From the NCBI GenBank assembly GCA_037976565.1, contig CP137668.1, positions 36,594,088-36,658,087 on the forward strand: a stretch of 64,000 bases of DNA, read 5' to 3'. Positions within the stretch are counted from its first letter, which is position 1; every line of letters begins with the position of its first letter. Of the stretch, positions 10,780 to 22,805 are shown piece by piece. The notes under the pieces were generated by a model, which had not been told where the DNA came from, ran no database searches, and saw only the letters and a program-made list of their open reading frames with translations. The stretch comes from Mesocentrotus franciscanus (Eukaryota; Echinodermata; Echinoidea; Camarodonta; Strongylocentrotidae). Both the position numbers and the translations under genes were made by a program.

Positions 10780-11302
10780 GAAACCTATGAGTGATTTTTG
10801 ATTGTCGGTTGACATTTGAGAATTTTACATCTCAAAAATGTCGCGCTTCGTATGCTTTGTATAGGATTGGAAAAATCCGTGATTTTTTGGATAGGCTTAC
10901 CACTGAAAAATTTGTCCATGCATTTGTTTTATGCCACATTGATTTTTGTATCAGTCTTCTTTTCGGTCTTCTTCAGCGAAAAATCAGAAAATTGCAGACT
11001 ATTCAAAATTCAGCAGCGAGATTAGTGGCCCGAACCCGAAAATATGAATCAATCACTCCTGTGCTACGAAATCTACATTGGCTTCCTGTCCACTCCCGTA
11101 TTTGGTTTAAACTATTAGTTTTTGCATACGAATGCTTTCATGACATTGCCCCTTCCTATTTAAGTGAACTATTATCATTGTGTCGGCCTACTCGTACTTT
11201 AAGATCAAGCTCAAAAACATTATTCATTGTCCCTCCCACCTCCACTAAAACGTTCTTTTACCCACGCCTCCGCAGTTTTATGATTATTATTATTATTAGT
11301 TC
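10780..11302 (+). pseudogene. Second L2/CR1-like LINE remnant (reverse transcriptase C-terminal tail)
   Basis: One 178-codon frame (10791-11327) carries the conserved end of the LINE polyprotein: HAFVLCHIDFCISLLFG, then RKLQTIQNSAARLVARTRK, ITPVLRNLHWLPVHSRI and APSYLSELL. These match the typical pattern (V-TSRLDYCNSLLYGL, LQ-VQN-AARL, HWLPV--RI-FK, APSYL-DLL) of L2/CR1-group elements. It keeps the same orientation as the remnant at 9.3-10.3 kb but is better preserved. It ends in an ATT-repeat tail at about 11282-11300. No catalytic domain remains, so it cannot be active. The initiator Met is fortuitous. Confidence 0.85.
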
Positions 11303-13840
11303 AGAACATATCGCGTATGGAAAATAGAATGAAAATATCAAATTTATGTTTCATCCTGATATATTATTAACATTATTAAAGAAAATGATTAGAGCGAAAT
11401 TTGTTTTCACAAACGAACCATACTATCAGTACTCTATCGAAGAAGATACTATAGTCGAACATGCAAAATGTATCCTGAAGGAGACATTTGTTGCACAAAA
11501 CATGTAGTTTCAGGCAAGTTTCGTAAACTTGAATTAATTTGGGTGTTTTGTGGTTTAAGCTCGCGCAAATTACACCTTCTCTGATGCATACAGGATACAC
11601 TTTTTCCACTTCAAAAGATACCGGTATTTAGCTGAAATAATGAGATGGGAAACATTGTAATCCCCTGGCCAGGCTGTCGGTAGAATTAGCTGGTCACTCA
11701 CCTGTTTTTTTAGTGAAGCTGATCAAATAGGCATCACAGAACCTTAATCACCCCGATTCCCAGTCCAATTTCAAGTGTTTGTTAATCTCGTTCAAACGCA
11801 GCACAACGGTCCCATGCAGGTTGGTATAAGAACTGCAGAAGAGGGTTGAGAAGATGTGTAAATGTGTTAATGCTAATGGAGATAAACGTTAAAAACTGAA
11901 ATTGTTTGGCAACACCACTATCAAACTGAAAACAGGCACTCTTGGAAGAACTAAGAACACATTTCAATAGGATTTTTTAAAGGCTAATATAAGCAGTCGA
12001 ACCCCTACTGATGTACTCTTTGTTTCAAATGAAACACAAAAGTGAAATAAGTTCAAGAAAGCCCCGTCATTTTTTAAATGGCCCTTATCGTTTAGTGGTG
12101 AAACGAGCGAAGCGTATGAATTTGTAAAACGCGAAGTAAGAACAAAACTAGGAAATGTAGATGAATCTATGGTTCCAATAGAATATAAAGTATGTCTCAT
12201 ACGATATACTTGCTACCTACACTTTGGTTTATGTTAATTGTCCACACGCTCCATGAAACTCATCTGAATTCTTTGGAAATCTTACCGACAGCACCTTGGA
12301 GAAAAATGGCTTGGAGTACCTAGCAAAGGGGCTAACATTGCGTTAATACATCTGCCCCAAGCTCTCGATAACCTCGACTTTTACATATTTATTAGAAATC
12401 CTGTTGTATTTTGTACACAAGATTTAGAGTTCTAGTACATGATGGCGTATCTACACTGTAAAATTTCAAACTGGTTTTAGCGTGTGTTTACTAACATGTT
12501 TCTGTCCCAAAAATCCAAACACATGCACTAACACATAAATGTTTAGGTGCTAGTATTCAAAAACTTTAAACGCAGGTAAATTAGCACTTATTGTTAAACA
12601 ATCAGTTAATCCGCTTGATAGCAAACAGTTTTGTATCTTACTGTTAGATATTGAATGGTTTATCCGTTTTGAAATTGCTCAAGATAAGTAACCGTTTGTA
12701 GACACGCTGCTGCTAACAGTTCACAAGCACTATTTTCAGAAACAATTGGTTGAATCGTTTGAGTACAAGCACATACCAAAATACAAAAACCGTTGTAAAA
12801 TTAAGAGATTCCAAGTGAACGACAAAAGAATGCACCATAACTGTCTGTCAGGCAGTCAACGAAATACCTCATACCCAAGGGTCAATAGAAAACTCATCGA
12901 TCATAGAACTCAGTCAAAAAGAGTCAGATTCTAACTTTCATACATATTGATATTTTGTCTTATTACTTTTAAAACGTTCAAGTATGTTTCCTTTTCAGCA
13001 AAACAGAATATGATAGTATTTATCGCTTTTAAAAAATCTAAATGATTCAATACAGATTACCTTGTTTTGTTTCCATCTATTCACATGTTATTTACCATCG
13101 TCAGGTCGACAATCTGGGTTATCATTATCGAAACTATTCATAAAATAACACGATATCACGCTATTAACTAGTTACCCTATCAGATTCTTGAATATTCACC
13201 CAATATGCATAGAGCGAATATATAATATATTTATATCATTATTTGCAATATTGTCCCCAAATTGCCTTAGACCAAATTTACGGTAATTATTCTAACTTTG
13301 TAGATCCTAGAAACTTGCTAGCATACTATGAAAAAATAATATAATGAAATTCAATTTAAAACAAATGACGGCATAAAAAGAAAAATCAAAATTGTTTGGT
13401 TTAACCATATTTCTGACCATCAAAAGATGTATATACCATACCCTATTCGACAGAGTTTGCACAGATAACATTCATCTATTCATATACATATTTGCCTGAT
13501 CAATATATGTCAGCAATGACCGATACTACCTTTAACAGAATCCCTCTTCGATATGTCTGTCACGTATTAACGAGGCCCAAGTATTCCTTCTCATAATATT
13601 TTCGACTTCAGTATGTAATAATCGTCTGTAATGACTAGCCTATTTTGTCATTGGGACTTGTTTCCTTGTTGTCGTCGCCCGGTGAGGAGATACTTTGTCG
13701 ATCAAATTCCCTTGTCGATTTCGACGGCTTGATAATTTTTCCTCCGTGACGTAATGCTCGTTTTAAAATTGATTTATTGTGGCCTAAGTTGAGAAGGTAC
13801 GGGCGGAAAATGTCACTTGACCTCGGATTAATATCAATGT
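11303..13840. other. Unassigned AT-rich DNA
   Basis: No gene or named repeat was recognised. Short minus-strand frames around 11.4-12.2 kb show no family features. Confidence 0.45.
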
Positions 13841-13923
13841 TTGGCGATTAATGATTACGGGATAAATATATACACACCGTGGGCGTCTGCGAAAAAAAAA
13901 GAGAATTATCTTTGGCGCATTTC

Positions 13924-14051
13924 TTCTCTCTCTCTCTCTTTCTCTCTTCAGTCACATAATTATCTTCCTCTTTCCTCTTTTTCCCTTTTCCATGGACGTC
14001 TTTTACCAAATTTATCTGTATCTCTCTCTCTCGGTAACTATCTCCTTCTCT

Positions 14052-14101
<50 letters not shown>

Positions 14102-14122
14102 CTCTCTCTCTCACTCTCTCCA
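13924..14122. repeat. (TC)n microsatellite tract
   Basis: Pyrimidine-rich with a long pure (TC) core at about 14056-14096. It produces Ser/Leu frames on plus and Arg/Glu frames on minus that should not be taken as genes. Confidence 0.95.
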
Positions 14123-14300
14123 GAATCGATTTTGTCTACCACATATATCCATGCTTTTTTAAATTCTTCCGCATACAAAAGGTGTAGAGACAGAACTGTA
14201 TGTTTGCACTGTCATATGATTTTTAAAGAAATTATATATTTACCTTCCTGCACTGCCAGCATCATTGAGATTGTGCAGTAACATTACTGAAAGTCATTGA

Positions 14301-14960
14301 TTCAATTCAATTCAATGCAAATCAAATAACTTTATTCCACAAATCAATCGAAACATGAAAAATATCTTACATAAAATTAAGCTCGAATGACTTTTGCAAT
14401 ATAACATAGAAAATGAAACCTACATAATTATATCAGCATTTCACCGATTAAGTCGAATTCTAAAAGAAAAGAAAAATCCGCTAAAAAAGCAAAGCTTGTA
14501 TTTGTGTGGATTACTCAAAAAAGAAAAAAAGAGAACGGAAGAAAGAAAAAAGATGAAAATAAAAAATATATAAAAATACACACAGGTAGTAGGGCCCATT
14601 GGGTTTCTAATATTATAGTATCCGAAATTTCAAGGATGATCATCTTTATCTTCCTTTAGTAATCTTGTACATTTCAGATATAATATTAGCCAAATAAAAA
14701 TCGATTCGGAAATATCAATCAGGATTAGCTGTCTTTTGTAATTAAAAACAAAATAAAAAGGAAATGTTTTAATGAATTAGAAGATTTAGGACCAAGAACG
14801 TTACGAATAATCGTATAAAGATACCTGTTTATTAATTTATGGATACTTCTTGAAGAAATGTTTCCCTTGACAAAAATTTGCCAGATATAGCAACAGTTAA
14901 TCTACAGAGATGCTGATGTGTATAGCAGGGGAATTAAGAAGCTCGTAGCCAGGGGTTCTG
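14301..14960 (-). mobile_element. Probable LINE 3' end (minus strand) with TTGAA-repeat tail
   Basis: On the minus strand the segment ends in GGAATAAAGTTATTTG, a polyadenylation signal, followed by (TTGAA)n at about 14301-14320. That is the layout of a retroposon 3' end. Upstream (14340-14960) is AT-rich without a clear reverse transcriptase frame. The extent is a guess. Confidence 0.35.
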
Positions 14961-16510
14961 TTGAGAAACATGCTTAACGTTAGATTCATTAGAAACAGGT
15001 TTGTGACAAGGCATCTGCGTTAAAAAAAATGACCATCGTGGGTATTTCAACAACAAAAAATTAATAACTTTTGCTTTTCGATCATTCAGTCGTGCAAAAC
15101 AGGCTTTATTCAAAAAGAGCACAATTCTATTGAATCATCCGCTTCAGAATGTGTTTGAATAACTGTATTTTCACTCTTTCTATATCTTTTTGTTTGCTCC
15201 GATGAACTCCTGATGCTATTTTCTTTCAGACGGTAATAGCTTCTGCTTGGTCAGGAGACAGTTTTTACCGCCGGCCCCGACATGTGCTAGTATGCGCATA
15301 ACCTCTTTTACATAATTTGATAAATTCGTTAATTCAACCTGGGAAACATGCACGTTAATTCTATTTTCTCTCCATCAAAAAATGGCAATGAACGGTAGTT
15401 AACCGTGAAGGGGAAGTCATTTTAAAGAGGCTGTTATACTGTCAGTGCACGACCAGCGTGAACGGTCTGATATGATTTCATGATTGTATAAATATTATTT
15501 TGAGGTGGCCTTAACGGTCCATCTGATGTTTACCCAGGTATAAATCTCAGACAATTGTTGTCTGTTTTTTAAGTTTAGGTAGATGTCATGTAAAAATATA
15601 TAATACGTCTCCTTTAAAATATAGGTCACTGTTGTTTCTATTTACACGCTTAGGGGTAATTCTTGATTCTTGCAATTTCTGAACATCAATTTCATTACTT
15701 CTTACTTCTTCTACTTTCAAATCATATTATACGCCTGAACATTCAAGTACACTTTTAAAATCTACTCACTAGGTTACTTACTAATATTACTTTCTACTTC
15801 TGTTTCTACGGTTATGACTACATTTACTATTTCGATGTGCACTTTAAAAGTGTGCTTTTAATCTTTCATATTGTTTCAGTTTCACATATACCTCAACGAA
15901 AATTTTGCTTTTAACGACGATTCAATCAGTATTTGGAGAACCAGTTGCAAATGAATCGTTGATGATGAACAACTAAATAAGCAAAGAAAAGTTCTCAATG
16001 TGATTTCACAAGCCTTTTTATTTGGCGCACAAAATTATTACTAAATTTGTTACATTTGTCTGGTTTCATAAAGATGTTATCCAGTGCCTATGCACATACT
16101 AAGGCTTTTGCTAAAAAGCCTCCTCATTAAATGGCCATTCTCGTGTACATTTGAATTTCTTCGTATCTTCAATTATATTTATATCATGCGTCTTTCCCCG
16201 ATTCCTATTTCATTTCATAAAAGAGTCACCGATATCCATACCTCTTTCCAAATCATCTAGATCCATTCAGAAGCATTATTTGCGACTGCACTTTTCCACC
16301 TGATCGTGTATTGATTAAGAAGTGAATAGAAAAGTTAGAAGGCGGATAGCGTGATAGCTTCAGAGAGAAAAAGTGGACAGAGAAGATTATGAACGGCAGG
16401 GAGACAGTGAAAGGAAGAGAGAAGGAGAGAGGTATAAGAGGGGAGGAAAACAGTAAATTTAGACACATATATGGAGAGAAAGCAAATGTGAGAGCAGGAT
16501 GGTAAACGGA
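14961..16510. other. Unassigned AT-rich DNA
   Basis: No gene was recognised. Minus-strand frames near 16.25-16.65 kb run through a purine-rich stretch and part of a SINE and are spurious. Confidence 0.45.
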
Positions 16511-16511
16511 C

Positions 16512-16811
16512 GATAATAATAATAATAATAATATTCAGCTCTTGTATAGCGCAAATCACATTATATAACGTCCCTATGCGCTTCCAAAGAGCTTTTGAAA
16601 TTATTACCCTAGCTTTACCTCTGGCAGCCGTTATCAGCGAACAGTGCAATTCAAGGAATAATCCTACCAGGTACCCATTTACCTCACCTGGGTCGAGTGT
16701 GGCAAATGTAGATTAATGTCTTGCCAAAGGACATTAGTGCCGCGGCGGGACTCGAACCGCAGACCTTGTGATCAACAGTCCGGTGACATATCCACTCGCC
16801 CACGACACTTC
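16512..16811 (-). mobile_element. tRNA-derived SINE (family copy 1)
   Basis: Read on the minus strand, the element starts with a tRNA-like head holding an A-box-like TGGGCGAGTGG (16792-16802, one mismatch) and a perfect B box GGTTCGAGTCC (16748-16758), spaced 33 bp as in tRNA genes. A body follows that is shared with copy 2 at 50.1-50.4 kb (for example aggtaccca, gtggcaaat, tagattaa, gtcttg, caaag on plus). The 3' end has GCGCTATACAAGAGCTG and an (ATT)n tail. The tail type resembles that of the L2/CR1-like LINE remnant at 10.3 kb, which would fit a LINE partner that mobilises it. Confidence 0.85.
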
Positions 16812-19800
16812 TACAATAATAAAGGGAAAAAGAAGAGGATGAAAGAAAGGGAGGCAGACTATTATATTAAGATGAAGTAGGGGAGAGGAAAAGAGAAAGT
16901 CGAGAGTTGGACAGAAAAGGATATATTTTTCTTTAGAAAAAAAAGAACTAATAAATTTGCCTACAGCCGCAGTCGCTCATACGTTCTATCATGATAAGAT
17001 CTTTAAGGAGAGGTATAAGATTCACTTAACTACTCTTCTCGTGTCGCATGATGCTTAAAGCTTACAGTGACAGATCAAGGTTGAATAGAATGGAAAGAGC
17101 ATCTTTTCCCCGTGCCACTTTTTATTTTGTAGGACTACGAAAAAGAAAAAGAAATTCCATGTGTCATGTAAAGCAAAATGTAATAAATATACAAACATCG
17201 GGAAAACAATTATTTTACAACGACAAATGACTAGTACAGAAAAAATGCGTCATTGTCTGAATTTGTTTAACAAACTGAGATCGACAAGAAACACTAAACA
17301 ATATAGCCTTTCAAATATTCCAATACCACTAAGCAATTAAACATATCTTTTTTTAGACGGCTTCCAAGTGCGATCTATGCAGGAACTATGAGTACATGCA
17401 AACACAATGCGGGTCTTTTATTTTGATTTATCACATGAATATTTAGGATCGGGCCTACCTTTAAAGGCTGACGATGTGATAACATCACCTTGCTACGATG
17501 AGTATATATATATATATACGTAACAACTAAATTTTCCTCTGAGAGGTTTCAGAGTCAAGAACTGGATTTGGCACATGTGAAACTTAAAAGCATACCTCTT
17601 GCTGTATAGGTACTTAAAGGGCATCTCCACTTTCGCATTAAGTTGATTGTTGTAGAAGCAGAAACAAGGTTAGAGAAATATATTACAAAATATTCGAAGA
17701 ATATCAACAAAATTTGTTGAATTTAGGAGTATGTGAAGATCGTTTTCCAATGTAAAGAAAAAAAATACAGATCTTTTATAATGCTACGATGTCATGGTCT
17801 CACTTTTTTATCTTGTGTTCTTCAGCTCAGTAATATCACCGTTTTCTCTCATAAACATACATAATAATATTTGGATGAGGTTAAGAATCTATAAATTTAT
17901 ATTTTTGTATATATATATATTGTATGCATTGCAAACATGTAACAATATGTTACTTTAGAAATCGGTTGATCAAAAAAGGAAAAATGCAAAATATGACTAT
18001 ATACAAAGACAGGCCAAAATGTATAAGATCATGTTTAAGTTGACCTAGTATATCACGATTTATCTTTTATGTATATATAAAATTATGTTTCATTGTGAGG
18101 GGATGAATTGGTGGGTGGGTGCGTTTTTGAAAGGGTTTTCATTTTCAAAATATGCACATCCTCAGCTCAATCTACTTTGTGGAGGTCACGTTTTCGTAAG
18201 AAAAACCCTCTATGTTGGTTTATGCTCCTATGTTTAGACTTTGTCTACCCAGCCAACCTTTAGCGGAAGAATATGTTTCCTATGATTTCACACAGCTGAT
18301 CACACCAAGTTCAAGCTGATTAGTTCTTGACATAACTATTACATGCTCCTCTGAGAACAGCGTTTACAAAACTAGAGGTTTGTAATCATTTTTTTTTAAT
18401 GGTTCTTGTTGGTAATCTAATGACTCTGTCTTTGCTGAGTGTAAAGAGCCGATAGTTCCTTTCTCAATGCAGTTTTCTTCCAGTCATTGCATTCAAATAA
18501 TATTATGACTTGCATAATATGATTCAAGAGCAAAGCAGGGTGACTGATACGAGGATGAAGACGTACAATCTCGTTAAGCAGGAGCTTTTGATAGGTACGC
18601 CAGACTGGCTTTAATCACACTATCAGAATATTGACAAGAAGAGACAGTTTAAGACATGATTATCAAAAAAAAGGAAATTATCCTCTGTATTTTATGTCGC
18701 ATTATCTTAGTCCGACCGGATAAAGCTTCCTGGCATACACTCAGTGATATGACCCATAAGATTTTGAAAACCAGTTGAAAATATCACTGTACTTTCTTAG
18801 AATAAAATTTTTGCCTGTTCTAAAGGGCAGCGCCCTCTCGTATTGCGTATTTTGCAGAACAAGATTAACGGACATTGTCGGTGAGTTCTTTCTTATTCAA
18901 ACGAAGAGCTATCTTCATGACTATAATCCACAGCCATTTCCTGGTCACATGACCAATTATGATGTCATAGACGTCAAATTATGGACATATTCCATGTGTA
19001 AGAACAATTTATTATGTCTTCAGTTCTGTGTCCTTTTTTTCTTCATGAAATTGGGTTTGGAGATATGTTTCGTGGTTACCCTGCTTGTTTGACACAAGAA
19101 TGACATGATGGCACTCCATGGACTTGCCCCGATTTTAAGTGGATAGTTTATTTGCCTCGTCACGCACTACTGTGACTTTATAAGCTTGTTTAAAAAAAAG
19201 GATTGAAATAGTTTCAATTTTTCTCTCCTAAAACTTGTTTGAATTGATGCTGGCGACTGCCGAATTCGCTAAAGTGGAATATCTCATCACATTATACATC
19301 AAACGGTATGCAACAATGACTACAAAAGAAATTAAAGGGAACTGATTGTAAATTTTATTGAATTATATCATCATATCATTAACATTTTTTTAAAGTTTCC
19401 TTCATGTGAACACGAGAAATAGGCTGTGAAAAATCAATCAAGAAAATATTTTATGCATTATCATGGTGTATCCCAAAATTTTCTTGAAAATAAATCTGAA
19501 AATAAAAATAATACAAATTCAGTTTCTATACTATATAAAATATGGGGGAACATGTATATTAAACTGCTTCATATCACTCCATTTTCATTATTGTATCTGC
19601 CAATAGTAAACACCATATTACACTTAAAAATGACATTATTCATACCCTTTCCCAGTGTTGTTTGTATGTATGTACGTATGTATATATATATATATATATA
19701 CACGGGTAAAAGTTTAAAGAAAGTAGACATTAAACAATTACAACACTGCTCAAGTAAGAGAATAATTATCTATTGAATAACCCCACCCTGCCTTCTCAGG

Positions 19801-22600
19801 AAGGAGTCAGCATCCCTTATCATCCCCATCTGATGTATCAATATTGACAGGTCCTGACAAGGAGGGTTATATGATAGCGTGTGCCTTTACACAGCTGTAA
19901 AATCTGGAATAATTTGTGGAGTCGACTTGTTTCAAGTAGAACAGCCAGTTACCTTCAGCCTGCACTATTGTCTATATGCGAGCGTTTCTTGTGAAGTCAT
20001 TGCCCTGCGTTAACGTGCCGATAAATGTCTTCAGAGGCCAGAAGCAACACCGGGCGTCAATTTGGGAGATTTCGATTCCTCTACACGGTGTTTCAGAAAA
20101 AACGCGATTAAAGGGAAGGTATCAGCTATGCGATGAAAAGAAGTTGCCTGTTCATGAGACAGTCTTGATTATCTTTATTTCATTCTCTTACTCTCTCTCT
20201 CTCTCTCTGTCTCTCTGTCTAACATGTTTTATACTTTTATCTAAACAACGGGGGGAGCTACAAGATTTTATGCGTACTACATATGGAAACGTTTGCTTGG
20301 ATTTGTCTCATAAAAAAAGTTGACTACAAACTAACTCCCACACAATGTTGAGTGCAGGGGTCATGGGCCACTGGCTTCATCGAGCAAGTAGTTCCATTAT
20401 GTGAATGAGTAAACTCCGACAACAATATACAACCGATCGAAAAAAGTTTAATACCAGAAGAAAGGTAACGATTAGTTAATTCAGTAGCCGCTCACCCCAA
20501 AGACGCTTGACCACAATGGAACGAGTGAGAGCTTGCGAGAGCGGCCGAAGTGCAATTGAAACTCGCTATTTTGCTCTTCTCCAACGCAAAAAGAGACGAC
20601 ATTGTACTGGATTACTATGATATTTCCGACAAAAGTGCATATTATTTTTCTATAATACTTGTTGAAAGGTTACCCAAGTGACTCCCGGGCACCCCAATGC
20701 TGGAAAGAAACGCACTTTTTATAAAACTTCACTTTTTCATGCAAAAATGCTTATTTGTTCTACGCACGCAAGTCAGATTGAGCGGATGATACAACGTTCC
20801 CATATGAAGCAGATACACCAAAGATTAAATGTATATGATGTCAATTTTCTAATGAAAAAAATAAACGTTAGAAAAATGATCTTTTCCAAAACCTCAGTTC
20901 AGTCAAGGCAAACCAGTGTGTAATGCATTTTGTATTCCAAATTTCACATCGAGATCATTTTAACAAAAAACCTTTAACTGGTCGTGACACATCAGACCAA
21001 CATAATATATATTTCATAAAGTTGATACTGAAATTATTCATTATATTGTTACCGCTATTACACCGTGGCTGGTATACCTGGGTATACCTGCCCACCGTGA
21101 AACCAACCGTATGAAAATTTCATGTGATTTTGACGAAGGAATGCACAAAAGTTGATTGCACGCTCAGCTTTGATCTTTCGTCGACGATCAAATCGCCGAA
21201 GGGATCCTACAAGTATCATACAATATGCAGTGAGTTGATATTAACAGTTTTCCATGCTGTGGGCGCGACAAAGAACGATGACGGATTGTTTGAATCACAT
21301 CGTTTCATATGCGGCTATTTCAACTGTCATCATCTCAAACGATGATAGCTACCAAATCACGTGGGCATTCTTGTAGCCCCTTACACATTTTAAATGAACG
21401 TGTCAGTTATTACACTTTTCCATTAAATCAGAATTCAATAATGCGTATGGCGGAATCCAAAAAGCGTAAAGGAATATAGCACTGGGACATGTACGCATTC
21501 GTAAGAGTCTTCATTTCAATAAAAATCAATAAATCGCCTCATCAACAGTGATATTTTCTTTGTGAAAACACTGGGATTTTTCCTGAATATGTCTCCTTTT
21601 ACAAGCCTCGTGAAATCATCTTTGACTGTAGATTAAAATCGCTACGAATAAACCCAATCGGAAAGTGCCTATTCGCATAAATGTTTTTCATTCATCATGT
21701 TTAAATTTGGAAGAAATCGGATACTAAACGATGGAGCTGAAAACTTAAATTTGGTTCTACCCATCATCCATCCTTACACTCCACCGCATACCTCTACACA
21801 CACGCACTCACACACACCCTCCTCCTTCACCCACACTTACAGAGACCGCGGGAGGACGTTGCCTATAGAGGAGCGCGCCTTGCCAAAGCATGCAGTATTC
21901 AGACCATCAAATGACGAATTCATCAACATATACAATCTCATTTCAATTGTTAATTTAACATTATTCAATTTAATCATTTAATTCAAATGAATGAACAATT
22001 TCCAATGGAAAATTGATGTTTTGAAAATTTAGCAGCGTTTAACCGTGTTGTTAATCGAAGTTTCTATCACGTTTGAGGAATCACGGGTGATGTGGTTTAA
22101 GAATTGATTACAACTGAGACTCACTTCGTGGAGACGTGCCCTTAAAATATTTCCAATGCATTTTATTCTGTCGAGCAATATATATAATCGCAGCTCTATT
22201 GCCCGGTTCATTGCCGTCCTAGCTTAACACTTACATTTAATCAGTACAACTAAATATAATGCAGACTGCATGATCTATAAATTACATAAAGAGAATGATG
22301 TGAAAAAGATAATGTTTCTTCGTTTGCACCGAGGCTGTGCGACATCGGTTGAGGAGAGGAATTTATCGGTATGGATTCATGAAAGAGTAACTTCTCTCTT
22401 GATTTGCTAAAATGGAATTCCTTTTTTACAATCTACGTCTTATAAATGAACGTATATATAAAACTTGTAACCAAAAGAGCAATATGTACAGTGCCATACG
22501 ATGTTTAGATCATATCATATTGCTTTGATATTTCCTCTCCAACCCCATCCTTTCCCGTCTCTCCGCCAACAAAGAATCTTCAATCTGTCATTTAAGGTAG
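16812..22600. other. Unassigned AT-rich DNA with small microsatellites
   Basis: It contains short (TA)n at about 17500-17518 and 19680-19702, and (TC)n at about 20190-20220. Frames at 18775-19092 and 19976-20323 have no recognisable domain. No transposon ends were resolved. Confidence 0.4.
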
Positions 22601-22664
22601 AATGAAATAAAGGTCGTTAAAAAGCGTGCCAACGGTTTTTAACTTTCCTTTAACTTTTCCGCAG

Positions 22665-22805
22665 GCCTTTCACAGGCCGGTGACGGACAAGAGCTACACA
22701 TCTGCGCCAGCTGAGCGGGGGGACTGTATCTCCACCACCCGCTCCAAAATGTCATGTATCAGTGACGCTTTGCTAATGGTCCAGTCATTTACATTCATAA
22801 TTTAG
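22665..22805 (+). other. Possible terminal exon (46 codons), uncertain
   Basis: A good acceptor, ttaacttttccgcag (pyrimidine run plus CAG, AG at 22663-22664), is followed directly by an open frame starting AFHRPVTDKSYTSAPAERG and ending SFTFII before TAG at 22803. Base composition is higher in GC than around it. I recognise no family, no upstream exon was found, and chance is a fair explanation. Confidence 0.15.

Noticed and set aside
16740..16811. Functional tRNA gene on the minus strand
   Set aside because: A and B boxes are present, but the anticodon arm does not pair properly and the sequence continues into a SINE body shared with another copy.
17610..17640. TTAAAGGGCATCTCC as a transposon end
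   Set aside because: No matching inverted end was found downstream.
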